The notes under the pieces: model-generated
Databases searched by the model: none
What the model was told of the DNA's origin: nothing
What the model saw: the letters and a program-made list of their open reading frames with translations, nothing else
NCBI RefSeq assembly: GCF_028736925.1
Contig: NZ_JAQZAT010000007.1
Location: forward strand, 1 to 64,000
DNA from: Flavivirga sp. 57AJ16
GTDB lineage: Bacteria; Bacteroidota; Bacteroidia; Flavobacteriales; Flavobacteriaceae
Direction: 5' to 3'
DNA: 64,000 bases
Position numbers and translations under genes: made by a program
Shown here: positions 17,057-25,192 of the stretch, piece by piece
Layout of the letters: every line of letters begins with the position of its first letter
Position numbering within the stretch: position 1 is the first letter of the stretch

Positions 17057-18424
17057 ATGAGAACTTATAAAGTTTTATTTCTTCCTTTATTATTTACTAT
17101 TAATTCCTTTTCGCAAAATAAGATTGTTCAGGCAACTGTTACAGATGATAAAGTTGAAGTTACTGATGTAGATAATAATGTTTATTCATTTTATCAGGAT
17201 ATTAATGATGAAGATAAACTGTTAAAGGCAATAGAGAGTAATTATCTATTTGAAACAAGATACTTTTTCAATTCAGAAGGAAAGGTTAAAGAAAAGCAAA
17301 GTAAAAAGTTTAATTCTAAAATGATGAATATTTTCTTCTCAGAAGAAGTTTCGGGTTACATAAACGATTCTAAAGATTTATCGTTAAAAAGATCCTATGC
17401 AGTTATTTCAACAGAAGATAAAACTTTATTTCTTGGAAGATCTTTTGAACTTGTTAGAGAGAAGAAAACAGACAAATTAACTCATCTGTTTACATTAGGG
17501 CTAAAAGCAAAATTGAAAGACAATTTTACAACGTTGTTTAAGAATGGAGATATTCAAAATGACATAGGTATTAATTTAAAGTATACTTGGGTTGGTAGAG
17601 GAATCATTGATTTTAGAGGTTATGAAAGACAAATCGATAATCTAAAACAAGAGGTTATTGTTCCTAACAATGTAAAAGAAGTAAAAGATAATATTAAAAA
17701 TGAGGTTTATGAAAAGGAAATAGGTGTTTATAATAAGGTTTATGGAGCAGATTTGCCGAATAAATTGGATTCATTCTATGAAGATAAATATGAAGAAATT
17801 TATTCTAAAATGGCAGAAGAAGAGATTACTTTTATACGAAATGAAAAGTTGTATAATTTTTTATGGGATCATTATGTGACATTTGAAGCTTTATTGCCTG
17901 TTACTGAAAGAAGTTATGATCTTTTACCTGATGTAAGTCAGTCAACTACTTCGACTGAAACATTTATGCCTTGGAAGACACTTTTAGGATATACGAGCTT
18001 TTGGAAAAAGGCAAACGAACAAATTATTTATTTAAGCGCATTCGCCTCTGTATTTAATAATAACAATGCTGAAATAGAAAAGTTAGATAAATTCAACCTT
18101 CAACAACCAAATGGGACAAATAGTGATGTTATAGAAAAAACAACAGAAGTATTTGTTGGAGATTTCAAGCAGTTTGTGACCACAAATATTAAGATTGAAG
18201 GGGTAACATACTTCCTGAGAAAAGGAAGTATTGGTTTAAGTGGCGCAATAGAACAAAACTTTGGAGAATATGATGTTTTGAATTGGAAATTAGGGATGCC
18301 ATTTTCTTTAAAAGATAAAGAAGGTAAACCAACAGTAAATTTTGAATTACAATGGAAGGAAGTAAATAAAAACCATTTTGTTGGAATAGGTGTTGGTTTT
18401 GCATTTGGTAAGTTTATTAATTAG
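17057..18424 (+). CDS. Exported protein of unknown function, possible outer-membrane barrel end
   Basis: I start this at ATG 17057, since MRTYKVLFLPLLFTINSFSQ is a signal peptide; an in-frame ATG at 17027 would bury it. The mature protein has about 435 residues. The middle part is charged and helical. The last ~100 residues alternate polar and apolar residues and end in HFVGIGVGFAFGKFIN, resembling a beta-barrel terminus. Family not recognised. An exported protein inside an R-M operon is odd, and its relation to restriction is unknown. Confidence 0.65.
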   Translation: MRTYKVLFLPLLFTINSFSQNKIVQATVTDDKVEVTDVDNNVYSFYQDINDEDKLLKAIESNYLFETRYFFNSEGKVKEKQSKKFNSKMMNIFFSEEVSGYINDSKDLSLKRSYAVISTEDKTLFLGRSFELVREKKTDKLTHLFTLGLKAKLKDNFTTLFKNGDIQNDIGINLKYTWVGRGIIDFRGYERQIDNLKQEVIVPNNVKEVKDNIKNEVYEKEIGVYNKVYGADLPNKLDSFYEDKYEEIYSKMAEEEITFIRNEKLYNFLWDHYVTFEALLPVTERSYDLLPDVSQSTTSTETFMPWKTLLGYTSFWKKANEQIIYLSAFASVFNNNNAEIEKLDKFNLQQPNGTNSDVIEKTTEVFVGDFKQFVTTNIKIEGVTYFLRKGSIGLSGAIEQNFGEYDVLNWKLGMPFSLKDKEGKPTVNFELQWKEVNKNHFVGIGVGFAFGKFIN

Positions 18425-18444
18425 ATGATTTAAAGCTAATTATT

Positions 18445-18804
18445 ATGGAAGAATTATTTGAAAAGGAGCAAGAGTTAATTAGTAAACCTATTGTAATCGC
18501 TATCGAAAATATACTTTCGGATGGGTTTGTTAGTAATCAAGGGAGGTTAGTGTCTAATGTATATAGGGTTAATTTCATTAATGTTCATGTAGAAACTGAT
18601 GAATCGGAAATAAGAAATATAATTGTTATAACGAGGGTTGATTTTACAGCAAGAGTTCGATTGATAATCAACGATAATGCAACAACCGATAGTGATTTAA
18701 CATTAAGAATAGGTTCAAGATTTAATTTACTTTTTGATTCTAACGAAAAGGAATACCAAATTGAAAATGCAGAAGATATTGAAGTAGTAGATGTATCATA
18801 CTAA
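18445..18804 (+). CDS. Small soluble protein of unknown function in the R-M operon
   Basis: A 119-residue protein with no signal peptide or membrane segment. It shows alternating beta-like segments (NVYRVNFINVHVETD, IRNIIVITRVDFTARVRLII). It lies 20 bases after the exported protein and 15 bases before the GIY-YIG gene, so it is surely part of the same transcript. I do not recognise the family. Confidence 0.65.
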   Translation: MEELFEKEQELISKPIVIAIENILSDGFVSNQGRLVSNVYRVNFINVHVETDESEIRNIIVITRVDFTARVRLIINDNATTDSDLTLRIGSRFNLLFDSNEKEYQIENAEDIEVVDVSY

Positions 18805-18819
18805 ATTAAAGAGATAGGA

Positions 18820-19692
18820 ATGAGTAATAAACAAGGAAAAACGGTAAAACTATTTTATGAGCAAGGTAATCACCAGGGTATTATTCATGCCGAAATGATA
18901 AATTGGACAGGGTTCGCTTTAGTTGCACCTCGTACGGCGTTATCGACTCTTTACAAAATGGATGGCTTTGATAAGGCAGGAATTTATTTTTTAGTATCTG
19001 AAGATGATAAAAAAGTATATGTTGGAGAAACGATGAATGGTGTACATAGGATGAAAACCCACGATGACCAAAAAGATTTTTGGGATAAATTAGTGTTGGT
19101 TCAAAACAAAGACAATAACTTAACTAAAACCCATTGTTCCTATTTAGAATATCGTTGTGCTCAAATTATTGATAAAGATTCTCTTTTTAGTATTGAAAAC
19201 CCAAGAAAACCAAAAGATTATACAGGGATATTACCACGTCCTGATATTAATGATATGGAAGTGTTTTTGGAGAATTTAAGATTTATGTTACCTGCTTTAG
19301 GTATTACAGTATTGCAATCGGTAACTATAGAGCAGGATACTTCAAAAACCGAAGCAGAGTTTGTTTTGATAAGTAAAAGAGGAGGGTTTGAAGGAACGGC
19401 TTATATTCAAGAAGGACAATTTGTTCTAAGAAAAGGCTCATATGGTAATTACAAAATACAAGATTCCTTAACCAATGGTTTTATAGAAAAACGTCAAGCT
19501 TTAATTGATAAAGGAATTTTAAAGGTAGAAGGTAAGAAGATAATCGTTACGGAAGATTTTGACGCATCAAGTACCTCAACAGCAGCAGCATTTTTAACAG
19601 GTTACTCTATTTCCGGACCTCAAAATTGGAAATTAAAAGGAAGCAAAACAACTTATAAGCAATGGGAGCAAAATCAACTCGAAGATAATTAA
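18820..19692 (+). CDS. GIY-YIG nuclease-domain protein with C-terminal DUF4357
   Basis: The protein has 290 residues. The GIY-YIG motifs are AGIYFLVS (about 53-60) and KVYVGE (66-71), followed by a conserved Arg (77) and a Glu in SYLEYRCAQII. The C-terminal part (about 180-285) matches DUF4357: GFEGTAYIQEGQFVLRKGS, the Ser/Ala-rich STSTAAAFLTGYS and a final NWKLKGSKTTYKQW. Such fusions are often found beside type I R-M genes. Its stop abuts the hsdR ATG, suggesting translational coupling and perhaps cooperation with HsdR. Confidence 0.85.
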   Translation: MSNKQGKTVKLFYEQGNHQGIIHAEMINWTGFALVAPRTALSTLYKMDGFDKAGIYFLVSEDDKKVYVGETMNGVHRMKTHDDQKDFWDKLVLVQNKDNNLTKTHCSYLEYRCAQIIDKDSLFSIENPRKPKDYTGILPRPDINDMEVFLENLRFMLPALGITVLQSVTIEQDTSKTEAEFVLISKRGGFEGTAYIQEGQFVLRKGSYGNYKIQDSLTNGFIEKRQALIDKGILKVEGKKIIVTEDFDASSTSTAAAFLTGYSISGPQNWKLKGSKTTYKQWEQNQLEDN

Positions 19693-22530
19693 ATGACAAC
19701 ACAACCCGAATATATTTTAGAAGAGAATCTTGTTAATCAACTTCAAGAGTTAGGCTATAAAAAAGTAACTATAAAAGATGAAGATGACCTCATCAATAAT
19801 CTAAAAACTCAGCTCGAAAAACATAATAGTGTATCTTATTCTGAAACTGAGTTTAAGCAGGTTTTAAATCATTTATCAAAGGGTAATATTTATGAAAAAG
19901 CGAAAACCTTGCGTGATAGAATTACCTATACTAAAGATAATGGAGAAACCGGTTATCTAGAGCTTATTAATCAAATTCATTGGTGTAAGAATCAGTACCA
20001 AGTTACCCATCAAATAACCATGGAGGGTAAATATAAGAATCGTTATGATGTTACCATTCTAATAAATGGATTACCCTTGGTTCAAATAGAATTAAAGCGT
20101 CGAGGTTTGGAACTTAAAGAAGCTTTTAATCAAACCAATCGTTATGAAAGGCATTCGTTTGGTTCAGGTAAAGGGTTATTTCAGTTTATACAGCTCTTTG
20201 TTATAAGTAATGGGGTTAATACTAAGTACTACGCTAATAACCCTGTTAAAGCACGCTCTTTTAAACAAACGTTTTATTGGGCTGATGTAAATAATAAAAT
20301 CATTACGCAGTTAAGTGAGTTTTCCAAGTATTTTTTAGAGCCTTGTCATTTATCTAAAATGATAACTAAGTATGTTGTTTTAAATACAGCTAATACATTG
20401 ATGGTGCTAAGACCGTATCAATACTATGCAACTGAAGCTATTGTAGAACGCGTTAAGAAGAGTAATAAGTTTGGTTACATATGGCATACAACAGGTTCAG
20501 GTAAAACCTTAACGTCGTTTAAAACGGCTCAAATACTTACCAATTTAGAAGACGTTCATAAGGTTGTATTCGTTGTAGATAGAAAAGATTTAGATTATCA
20601 AACGATAAAAGAGTTTAATAGTTTTAGTGAAGGCAGTATTGATGCAACTAATAACACCAATGCTTTAGTTAAACAATTATCTAATGATACAAAGCTTATT
20701 GTTACTACCATTCAAAAGTTAAATACAGCTATAAGTAAAACAAAGCATTTTGAAAAGATGGAAAATCTTCAAAATGAAAAGGTTGCATTTATTTTTGATG
20801 AGTGTCATAGAAGTCAGTTCGGTGATACCCACAATCGGATTAAAGCGTTTTTCAATAAGTCACAAATGTTTGGTTTTACGGGTACACCAATATTTAAAGA
20901 CAATTCAGTTAAAAATGCTTTAGGTAAAAGGACTACCAAAGATTTATTTGATGAGTGTTTGCATAAGTATGTTATTACAGACGCTATTCGGGATAGAAAT
21001 GTATTAAAGTTCTCTATTGAGTATATGAGTACTTTAAAAGTTAAAGAGGGCGTTACTGATATAAAAGTTGAAGACATAAATACGACTGAGGTATTTGAAG
21101 ACCCAATTAGATTAGAAAATAATGTCAATTATATAATCAATAATCATAGTCGCAAAACTCATAATAAAAAATTCACGGCTATTTTTTGTGTTCATAACGT
21201 TAAAACTTTAATAGCATATTATGAATTGTTCAAATCAAAAAAACAAGAAGGTTTACACGATTTGAAAGTTGGTACTATTTTTTCTTACCAAGCCAACCAA
21301 TTAGACGAAGATGCAAATGGGTTTATACCTGATGAAGATTATGAGGATTTTGTTGCAGAACCTTCATCACAATATGATACCAAACATACAAGGGAAAGGT
21401 TAGAAGAGTTTATTGCTGATTATAATAGTATGTTCCAAACTAACTACTCTACTAATGAGTTTTATAGTTATTATAAAGATATAGGCAAGCGGGTTAAGAA
21501 TAGGCAGGTAGACGTATTGTTGGTTGTTAATATGTTTTTAACCGGTTTTGACAGTAAGTTACTTAATACCATCTACGTTGACAAAAATTTAAAGTATCAT
21601 GGCTTAATACAGGCTTATTCACGTACTAACAGGGTTTTAGATGAAGTTAAATCACAAGGGAATGTAGTTTGCTTTAGAAACCTTAAAGAAGCCACAGATG
21701 AAGCGATAACCCTTTTCTCAAATAAGGATGCTATTGAAGATATTATAATTCAACCCTATGAAGATTATATAAAAAGTTTTAATGAGGCAGTAGAGCGTGT
21801 TCAAGCTATTACACCCACATTTGAAAGCGTTAATGATTTGGTTTCTGAAGCTGAAGAATTGGAGTTTGTAAAGGCATTTAGAGAGTTAATGAGAGTTAAG
21901 AATGTTTTAAGCACCTTTACAGAGTTCAGTCATGAAGATTTACATATGGATGAACAAACTTTTGAAAATTATAAAAGTAAATACCTCGACCTGTATGATG
22001 CCATAAAATCAGAAAGCCAAAAAGAGAAAGTATCTATACTTAATGATATAGATTTTGAATTGGAATTAATTAGGCGAGATGAGATTAATGTAACTTATAT
22101 TCTATCCTTATTAGCAAAACTGTCAGATGCTAAGAAACCTCAAGAACAAGAGAAACAAAAGAAACAGATTTCCGACATATTAGAATCTGAAATTCAGCTA
22201 AGAAGTAAGAAGGAACTTATTGAAAAATTCATTGAAGAGAATCTTCCATTGGTTACCGACTCGGATTTAATTCCGAATGCTTTTGAAGACTTTTGGACTA
22301 TCGAGAAAAAGAGTGCAATTGTTAATTTGAGTAAGGAAGAAAACTTAGATTTCAAAAAGTTAGTCGATTTAGTAAGCAACTACCTATTTACTGAAAAAGA
22401 ACCGTTAAGGGATAAGGTTATTGGCGTAATGAATGAAAGACCAAGCCTAAAAGAAAGAGCAAAATCATCGAAACGAATCATCACTAAAATAAATGACTTT
22501 ATAGAGACATTTATAAATGGGATGGGGTAA
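19693..22530 (+). CDS. hsdR: Type I restriction-modification, endonuclease/translocase subunit HsdR
   Basis: The protein has 945 residues. The N-terminal nuclease domain shows Asp119 and E133-L-K135 (PD-(D/E)xK type). The SF2 motor follows with TTGSGKT (266-272), DECH (369-372) and FTGTP (395-399), then NMFLTGFDS and QAYSRTNR in the second RecA domain, and a C-terminal helical domain. HsdR translocates DNA and cuts unmodified DNA. All key residues are seen. It is separated from hsdS by four genes, unlike the compact hsdRMS arrangement. Confidence 0.96.
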   Translation: MTTQPEYILEENLVNQLQELGYKKVTIKDEDDLINNLKTQLEKHNSVSYSETEFKQVLNHLSKGNIYEKAKTLRDRITYTKDNGETGYLELINQIHWCKNQYQVTHQITMEGKYKNRYDVTILINGLPLVQIELKRRGLELKEAFNQTNRYERHSFGSGKGLFQFIQLFVISNGVNTKYYANNPVKARSFKQTFYWADVNNKIITQLSEFSKYFLEPCHLSKMITKYVVLNTANTLMVLRPYQYYATEAIVERVKKSNKFGYIWHTTGSGKTLTSFKTAQILTNLEDVHKVVFVVDRKDLDYQTIKEFNSFSEGSIDATNNTNALVKQLSNDTKLIVTTIQKLNTAISKTKHFEKMENLQNEKVAFIFDECHRSQFGDTHNRIKAFFNKSQMFGFTGTPIFKDNSVKNALGKRTTKDLFDECLHKYVITDAIRDRNVLKFSIEYMSTLKVKEGVTDIKVEDINTTEVFEDPIRLENNVNYIINNHSRKTHNKKFTAIFCVHNVKTLIAYYELFKSKKQEGLHDLKVGTIFSYQANQLDEDANGFIPDEDYEDFVAEPSSQYDTKHTRERLEEFIADYNSMFQTNYSTNEFYSYYKDIGKRVKNRQVDVLLVVNMFLTGFDSKLLNTIYVDKNLKYHGLIQAYSRTNRVLDEVKSQGNVVCFRNLKEATDEAITLFSNKDAIEDIIIQPYEDYIKSFNEAVERVQAITPTFESVNDLVSEAEELEFVKAFRELMRVKNVLSTFTEFSHEDLHMDEQTFENYKSKYLDLYDAIKSESQKEKVSILNDIDFELELIRRDEINVTYILSLLAKLSDAKKPQEQEKQKKQISDILESEIQLRSKKELIEKFIEENLPLVTDSDLIPNAFEDFWTIEKKSAIVNLSKEENLDFKKLVDLVSNYLFTEKEPLRDKVIGVMNERPSLKERAKSSKRIITKINDFIETFINGMG

Positions 22531-22540
22531 ATAATATGAT

Positions 22541-23341
22541 ATGAAAAAAAGGAATATAATTATATTAGGATTGTTTTTAGGCGCGATTGCGTTTTCATTT
22601 CCATTCATCATAGCAGAAGAAAACTCTACTTTATTAGAAATATTTGGAACTTCTTTTAAGGCTTTATCTGCCGTCGCCGGGGTTTTGACTTTGATAATTG
22701 CAGTTATACTCTATCAGAAATTTAATATCGATTCGATACTAATTGAAGAACAAACACATAAAATATTAGAACTTGTCGACTTAATATATGATAAAGAGGC
22801 TTGGATTGGTGCTAATGGACGTCAATTTATTTCAAGATTTACCTTAGATGATAATCGTATTTTTTCCGAAAAGTTTTATTTAGATATGTCAGGAATGGCA
22901 TTAGTAATAAGAAGAAAGGACTTAGATGATTTTATAGAGCCAATAATTAAAATTTGCAATAGCTATTATATGCCAAAAGAAATTAAAGATAGTGCTGAAT
23001 TTTTTCAATTTGTAGGACTATCTAAAGGATTAAATAATAATGATAGTGAATTAGTAAAATATGCAAAACTTAAGTATAATCATACTGAGGTTGATACAGA
23101 TGTTTGGTGGAAGATTATCCACAGCTATAATCAATTTAGTTCTGATGTTGGTAATCCGACTAAGTGGGAAGATGCAGAGTTATTAGTAAATGATTATGTG
23201 ACTAATAAAAATTTGTTTATTCAAAGTATTTCAGATTGGTTATCTGACAATTCTAATATAAAGTTAGATCATAATTTTGATATTAAGCAAAGTACAGGAG
23301 TAGTTTCAAAAATAATTAGTCACAAAGAAGAAGAGGGATAA
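22541..23341 (+). CDS. Two-helix membrane protein paired with an Ntn-hydrolase-like gene
   Basis: This 266-residue protein has two membrane segments (about 4-24 and 38-58) and a C-terminal cytoplasmic domain of about 200 residues. It starts 10 bases after hsdR and ends one base before the next ATG, so the pair is very likely co-translated. The cytoplasmic part is acidic, with FYLDMSGMALVIRRKDLDDF and a Trp-rich stretch (TDVWWKIIHSYNQF). I do not recognise the family. Membrane anchor plus hydrolase is a layout seen in several abortive-infection systems, which is only an analogy. Confidence 0.7.
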   Translation: MKKRNIIILGLFLGAIAFSFPFIIAEENSTLLEIFGTSFKALSAVAGVLTLIIAVILYQKFNIDSILIEEQTHKILELVDLIYDKEAWIGANGRQFISRFTLDDNRIFSEKFYLDMSGMALVIRRKDLDDFIEPIIKICNSYYMPKEIKDSAEFFQFVGLSKGLNNNDSELVKYAKLKYNHTEVDTDVWWKIIHSYNQFSSDVGNPTKWEDAELLVNDYVTNKNLFIQSISDWLSDNSNIKLDHNFDIKQSTGVVSKIISHKEEEG

Positions 23342-23342
23342 A

Positions 23343-24425
23343 ATGACATTAATTATAGGATGTATAGCACCTGATTTTGGAATAATCGCCGGTGATACAC
23401 AACTTTCAATAGGTGATTTAAATCGTGGTAATTTTAAGAGAAGAACCCAACTAAAAGTTTTTAGACCATCAAAGGATTTCTTATTAGGTATCTTAGGTAG
23501 ATGGAGTTTTTATCATCCTAAGGAAGATGGCAGTGCTGACAGGTATGATGAAGATGAACTATTATTTAGAAAAATTTCTTCCTTTAATGTAAAAGATAAG
23601 CTTGAGTATCTACAAAAGTTTATAAGTGCAAGAGATAAAATAGATGCTACCGCTATTTATGTCAAAGTGGATAAAAAGAACTTTGAAATAGGTAGTGTCT
23701 CAACATCTGATAAAAATAGCAAAGACGAGCATCCATGTATCTCAAACTTATCATTTGATGATGTGCAGTTCAAATTTAATGAGTGCTTTTATAAAGCTCA
23801 ATCAAATTTTGTAGAGACAATAATATACCAAATTAAAAATGATTATAAACTGACCAACAGTTTAGAAGATAGTTTATTTCTTATCAACAATGTAATGCTC
23901 GAAGTTATATGTCAGGGCAGAAATGTAGATGTAAAGCATGATAATGGTGAAGATGGAACGGTAACAAATTCTGTTGGTGGTTATATAACTATTCAAGTAT
24001 TAAATCTTAACCAATTAGCAACCCCTAATAACCTATCACTAACCTACAGTTCAGACTATAACTGTCTGTTAGACAAACTTACCAACCCATTTTCAAAATT
24101 AGTTGATATATCATTAAGTATACGTTACATTGATAATTTAGCAATGTTAGTAAAATCAATTAATTCTCCTTTTCAAAAAAATATTTATGACTCACTAATT
24201 ATTGTTATTAAAAAACAAATACATTTAATCATTGAGAAAGACTTAATTGATAGAAATGATATGAATGAAATTATTAAATTCATTAATGCAAAATATGACC
24301 TAAAATTTGATTTAATTGAGGTTGAACAACAAAATGAAAACCAAAGCGAAGTTACTTTAGAAGTATTATTACCTGATGAAAATAACGATTTAATTGATTT
24401 GAAGTACTTACTGAAGTTTTTCTAA
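23343..24425 (+). CDS. Ntn-hydrolase/proteasome-beta-like protein
   Basis: The protein has 360 residues. Its N-terminus, MTLIIGCIAPDFGIIAGDTQ, matches the proteasome/HslV pattern in spacing. If Met1 is removed, Thr1 and Asp17 fall at the HslV/proteasome catalytic positions, and Lys37 (in QLKVF) is near the usual Lys33. LGILGRWSFY resembles the following conserved strand. The C-terminal half is unlike HslV and unknown to me. No HslU-like ATPase is nearby. Protease or amidase activity is an inference from the N-terminus only. Confidence 0.65.
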   Translation: MTLIIGCIAPDFGIIAGDTQLSIGDLNRGNFKRRTQLKVFRPSKDFLLGILGRWSFYHPKEDGSADRYDEDELLFRKISSFNVKDKLEYLQKFISARDKIDATAIYVKVDKKNFEIGSVSTSDKNSKDEHPCISNLSFDDVQFKFNECFYKAQSNFVETIIYQIKNDYKLTNSLEDSLFLINNVMLEVICQGRNVDVKHDNGEDGTVTNSVGGYITIQVLNLNQLATPNNLSLTYSSDYNCLLDKLTNPFSKLVDISLSIRYIDNLAMLVKSINSPFQKNIYDSLIIVIKKQIHLIIEKDLIDRNDMNEIIKFINAKYDLKFDLIEVEQQNENQSEVTLEVLLPDENNDLIDLKYLLKFF

Positions 24426-24450
24426 AAAATAAGACTAATTTATTAAGTAT

Positions 24451-24470
24451 TGTCAACGATACTGTCAACT
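24451..24470. promoter_or_regulatory. Putative integrase arm-type site, right copy
   Basis: TGTCAACGATACTGTCAACT repeats the left copy at 8098-8117 with one mismatch. It lies 44 bases from the right att repeat, inside the element. Two TGTCAAC words in direct orientation fit a pair of recombinase arm sites. Confidence 0.6.
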
Positions 24471-24477
24471 AAAAAAC

Positions 24478-24513
24478 AAAACCCTTGTAAATCAATTGGT
24501 TACAAGGGTTTTT
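24478..24513. terminator. Strong bidirectional hairpin at the right end of the element
   Basis: AAAACCCTTGTAA and TTACAAGGGTTTT form a perfect 13-bp stem with a 9-nt loop, flanked by A-rich and T-rich runs. It can end transcription of the R-M operon from the left and of tRNA-Ser from the right. It appears to replace the tRNA's original terminator at 7907-7943. Confidence 0.8.
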
Positions 24514-24536
24514 GCGGAGAAAGAGGGATTCGAACC
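24514..24536. other. Right attachment repeat (attR-like), tRNA-Ser 3' end
   Basis: The 23 bases starting GCGGAGAAAGAGGG include the tRNA-Ser acceptor and T-arm 3' half on the minus strand. They match 7966-7988 at 21 of 23 positions. The tRNA stays intact on this side. Confidence 0.75.
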
Positions 24537-24599
24537 CCCGGAGGTGTGACCCTCAACAGTTTTCAAGACTGCCGCATTCGACCACTCTGCCATTTCTCC
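24515..24599 (-). tRNA. tRNA-Ser (anticodon UGA)
   Basis: The minus strand reads GGAGAAATGGCAGAGTGG at the 5' end, the anticodon loop is CTTGAAA (anticodon TGA), a long variable arm of the serine type follows, then GGTTCGAATCC in the T-arm and TTTCTCC pairing with the 5' GGAGAAA. Discriminator base G; CCA is not encoded. Length is 85 nt. Its 3' end is the integration site of the element. Confidence 0.95.
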
Positions 24600-24668
24600 A
24601 GTGTCTTTTGCGTTTACTTTTTAGCGGGTTATCCCGCTGAAGGGAAATTCCTTTCCCGTAGGCGGGTG

Positions 24669-24700
24669 CAAATATAGAACCCTTTTTTAATTCTTTCAAA
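24669..24700 (-). promoter_or_regulatory. Promoter of tRNA-Ser
   Basis: On the minus strand TTTG (-33) is followed after 20 bases by TATATTTG (-7), a textbook Bacteroidota promoter. The leader between it and the tRNA holds two small hairpins (AGCGGG/CCCGCT and GGGAAA/TTTCCC). Confidence 0.75.
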
Positions 24701-24900
24701 TAAAACACAAACTTTTTAAAAAAATAATTTTTATACCAATTTGAGCGTAAAACACCGTACTAAAGGCGAAGTTATATTAAAATCTAAAAACACTGTGATC
24801 AGATTGCATAGCATCGTTATGGCATTTATAAACAAGGCATTTAGATTTTTAAAAACCTGTATGCAACTTCCTGCCGGCGAGACAGGAATTGGGTATGAAA

Positions 24901-25052
24901 CGAGCGAAGCATGTACAGAGCCTTTCGACTAGGGTTTATGCGCAGCCGAAGTACATCAAGGTAAACTAAGCCGAAATATACCACTATGGCTCTGCCTCGA
25001 TCCTGTCTGCCGACTAGGTAGGGATAGTTGGTTTCAAGAAATTCTTTTATTA
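24901..25052 (+). repeat. Family C dispersed repeat
   Basis: The stretch shares GCCTTTCGACTAG, GTTTATGC, CAGCCGAAGTAC, TACCACTATGGCTCTGCCTC and GGATAGTTGGTTTCAAGAAA with 38575-38709. It is non-coding. The rest of 24701-25192 shows an inverted pair (TTAAAATCTAAA at about 24777 and TTTAGATTTTTAAA at about 24839) and no gene. Confidence 0.8.
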
Positions 25053-25084
25053 TTGTAAAAACAAAATCTCAAACCTTATTTTTG
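25053..25084 (+). promoter_or_regulatory. Probable promoter upstream of the nitroreductase gene
   Basis: TTG (25053-25055) and TATTTTTG (25077-25084) are spaced 21 bases, close to the Bacteroidota consensus. The box lies about 110 bases before the nitroreductase ATG. The family C repeat ends where this promoter begins. Confidence 0.5.
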
Positions 25085-25192
25085 CACACATATTAATATT
25101 GAAATGAGCTATAACAATTCTTGATACCAACTGGGATGTCTAACAGCGAATTACATCTGACCGATAAAAAATAATAAATTTAAACAGATGAA

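Larger units (their letters stand above)
7966..24536. mobile_element. Integrative element (genomic island) in tRNA-Ser(UGA) carrying type I R-M
   Basis: About 16.6 kb bounded by two 23-bp repeats of the tRNA-Ser 3' end. The left end holds a tyrosine integrase, an unknown Zn-finger-like protein, an excisionase-like HTH protein, a rolling-circle Rep-like protein and a RadC-like protein. The cargo is a type I restriction-modification locus with several extra genes. Imperfect 20-bp repeats (TGTCAACGAT-containing) lie just inside both ends. No relaxase or conjugation genes are visible, so it would be mobilised by a helper or move as a plasmid-like circle. Confidence 0.8.

Noticed and set aside
24450-24677. 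Plus-strand open frame over the tRNA-Ser gene
   Set aside because: It is the antisense of the tRNA and its flanks, not a protein gene.
24741-24932. 63-codon open frame upstream of the nitroreductase
   Set aside because: It spans repeat sequence (family C and an inverted pair) and lacks protein-like character.
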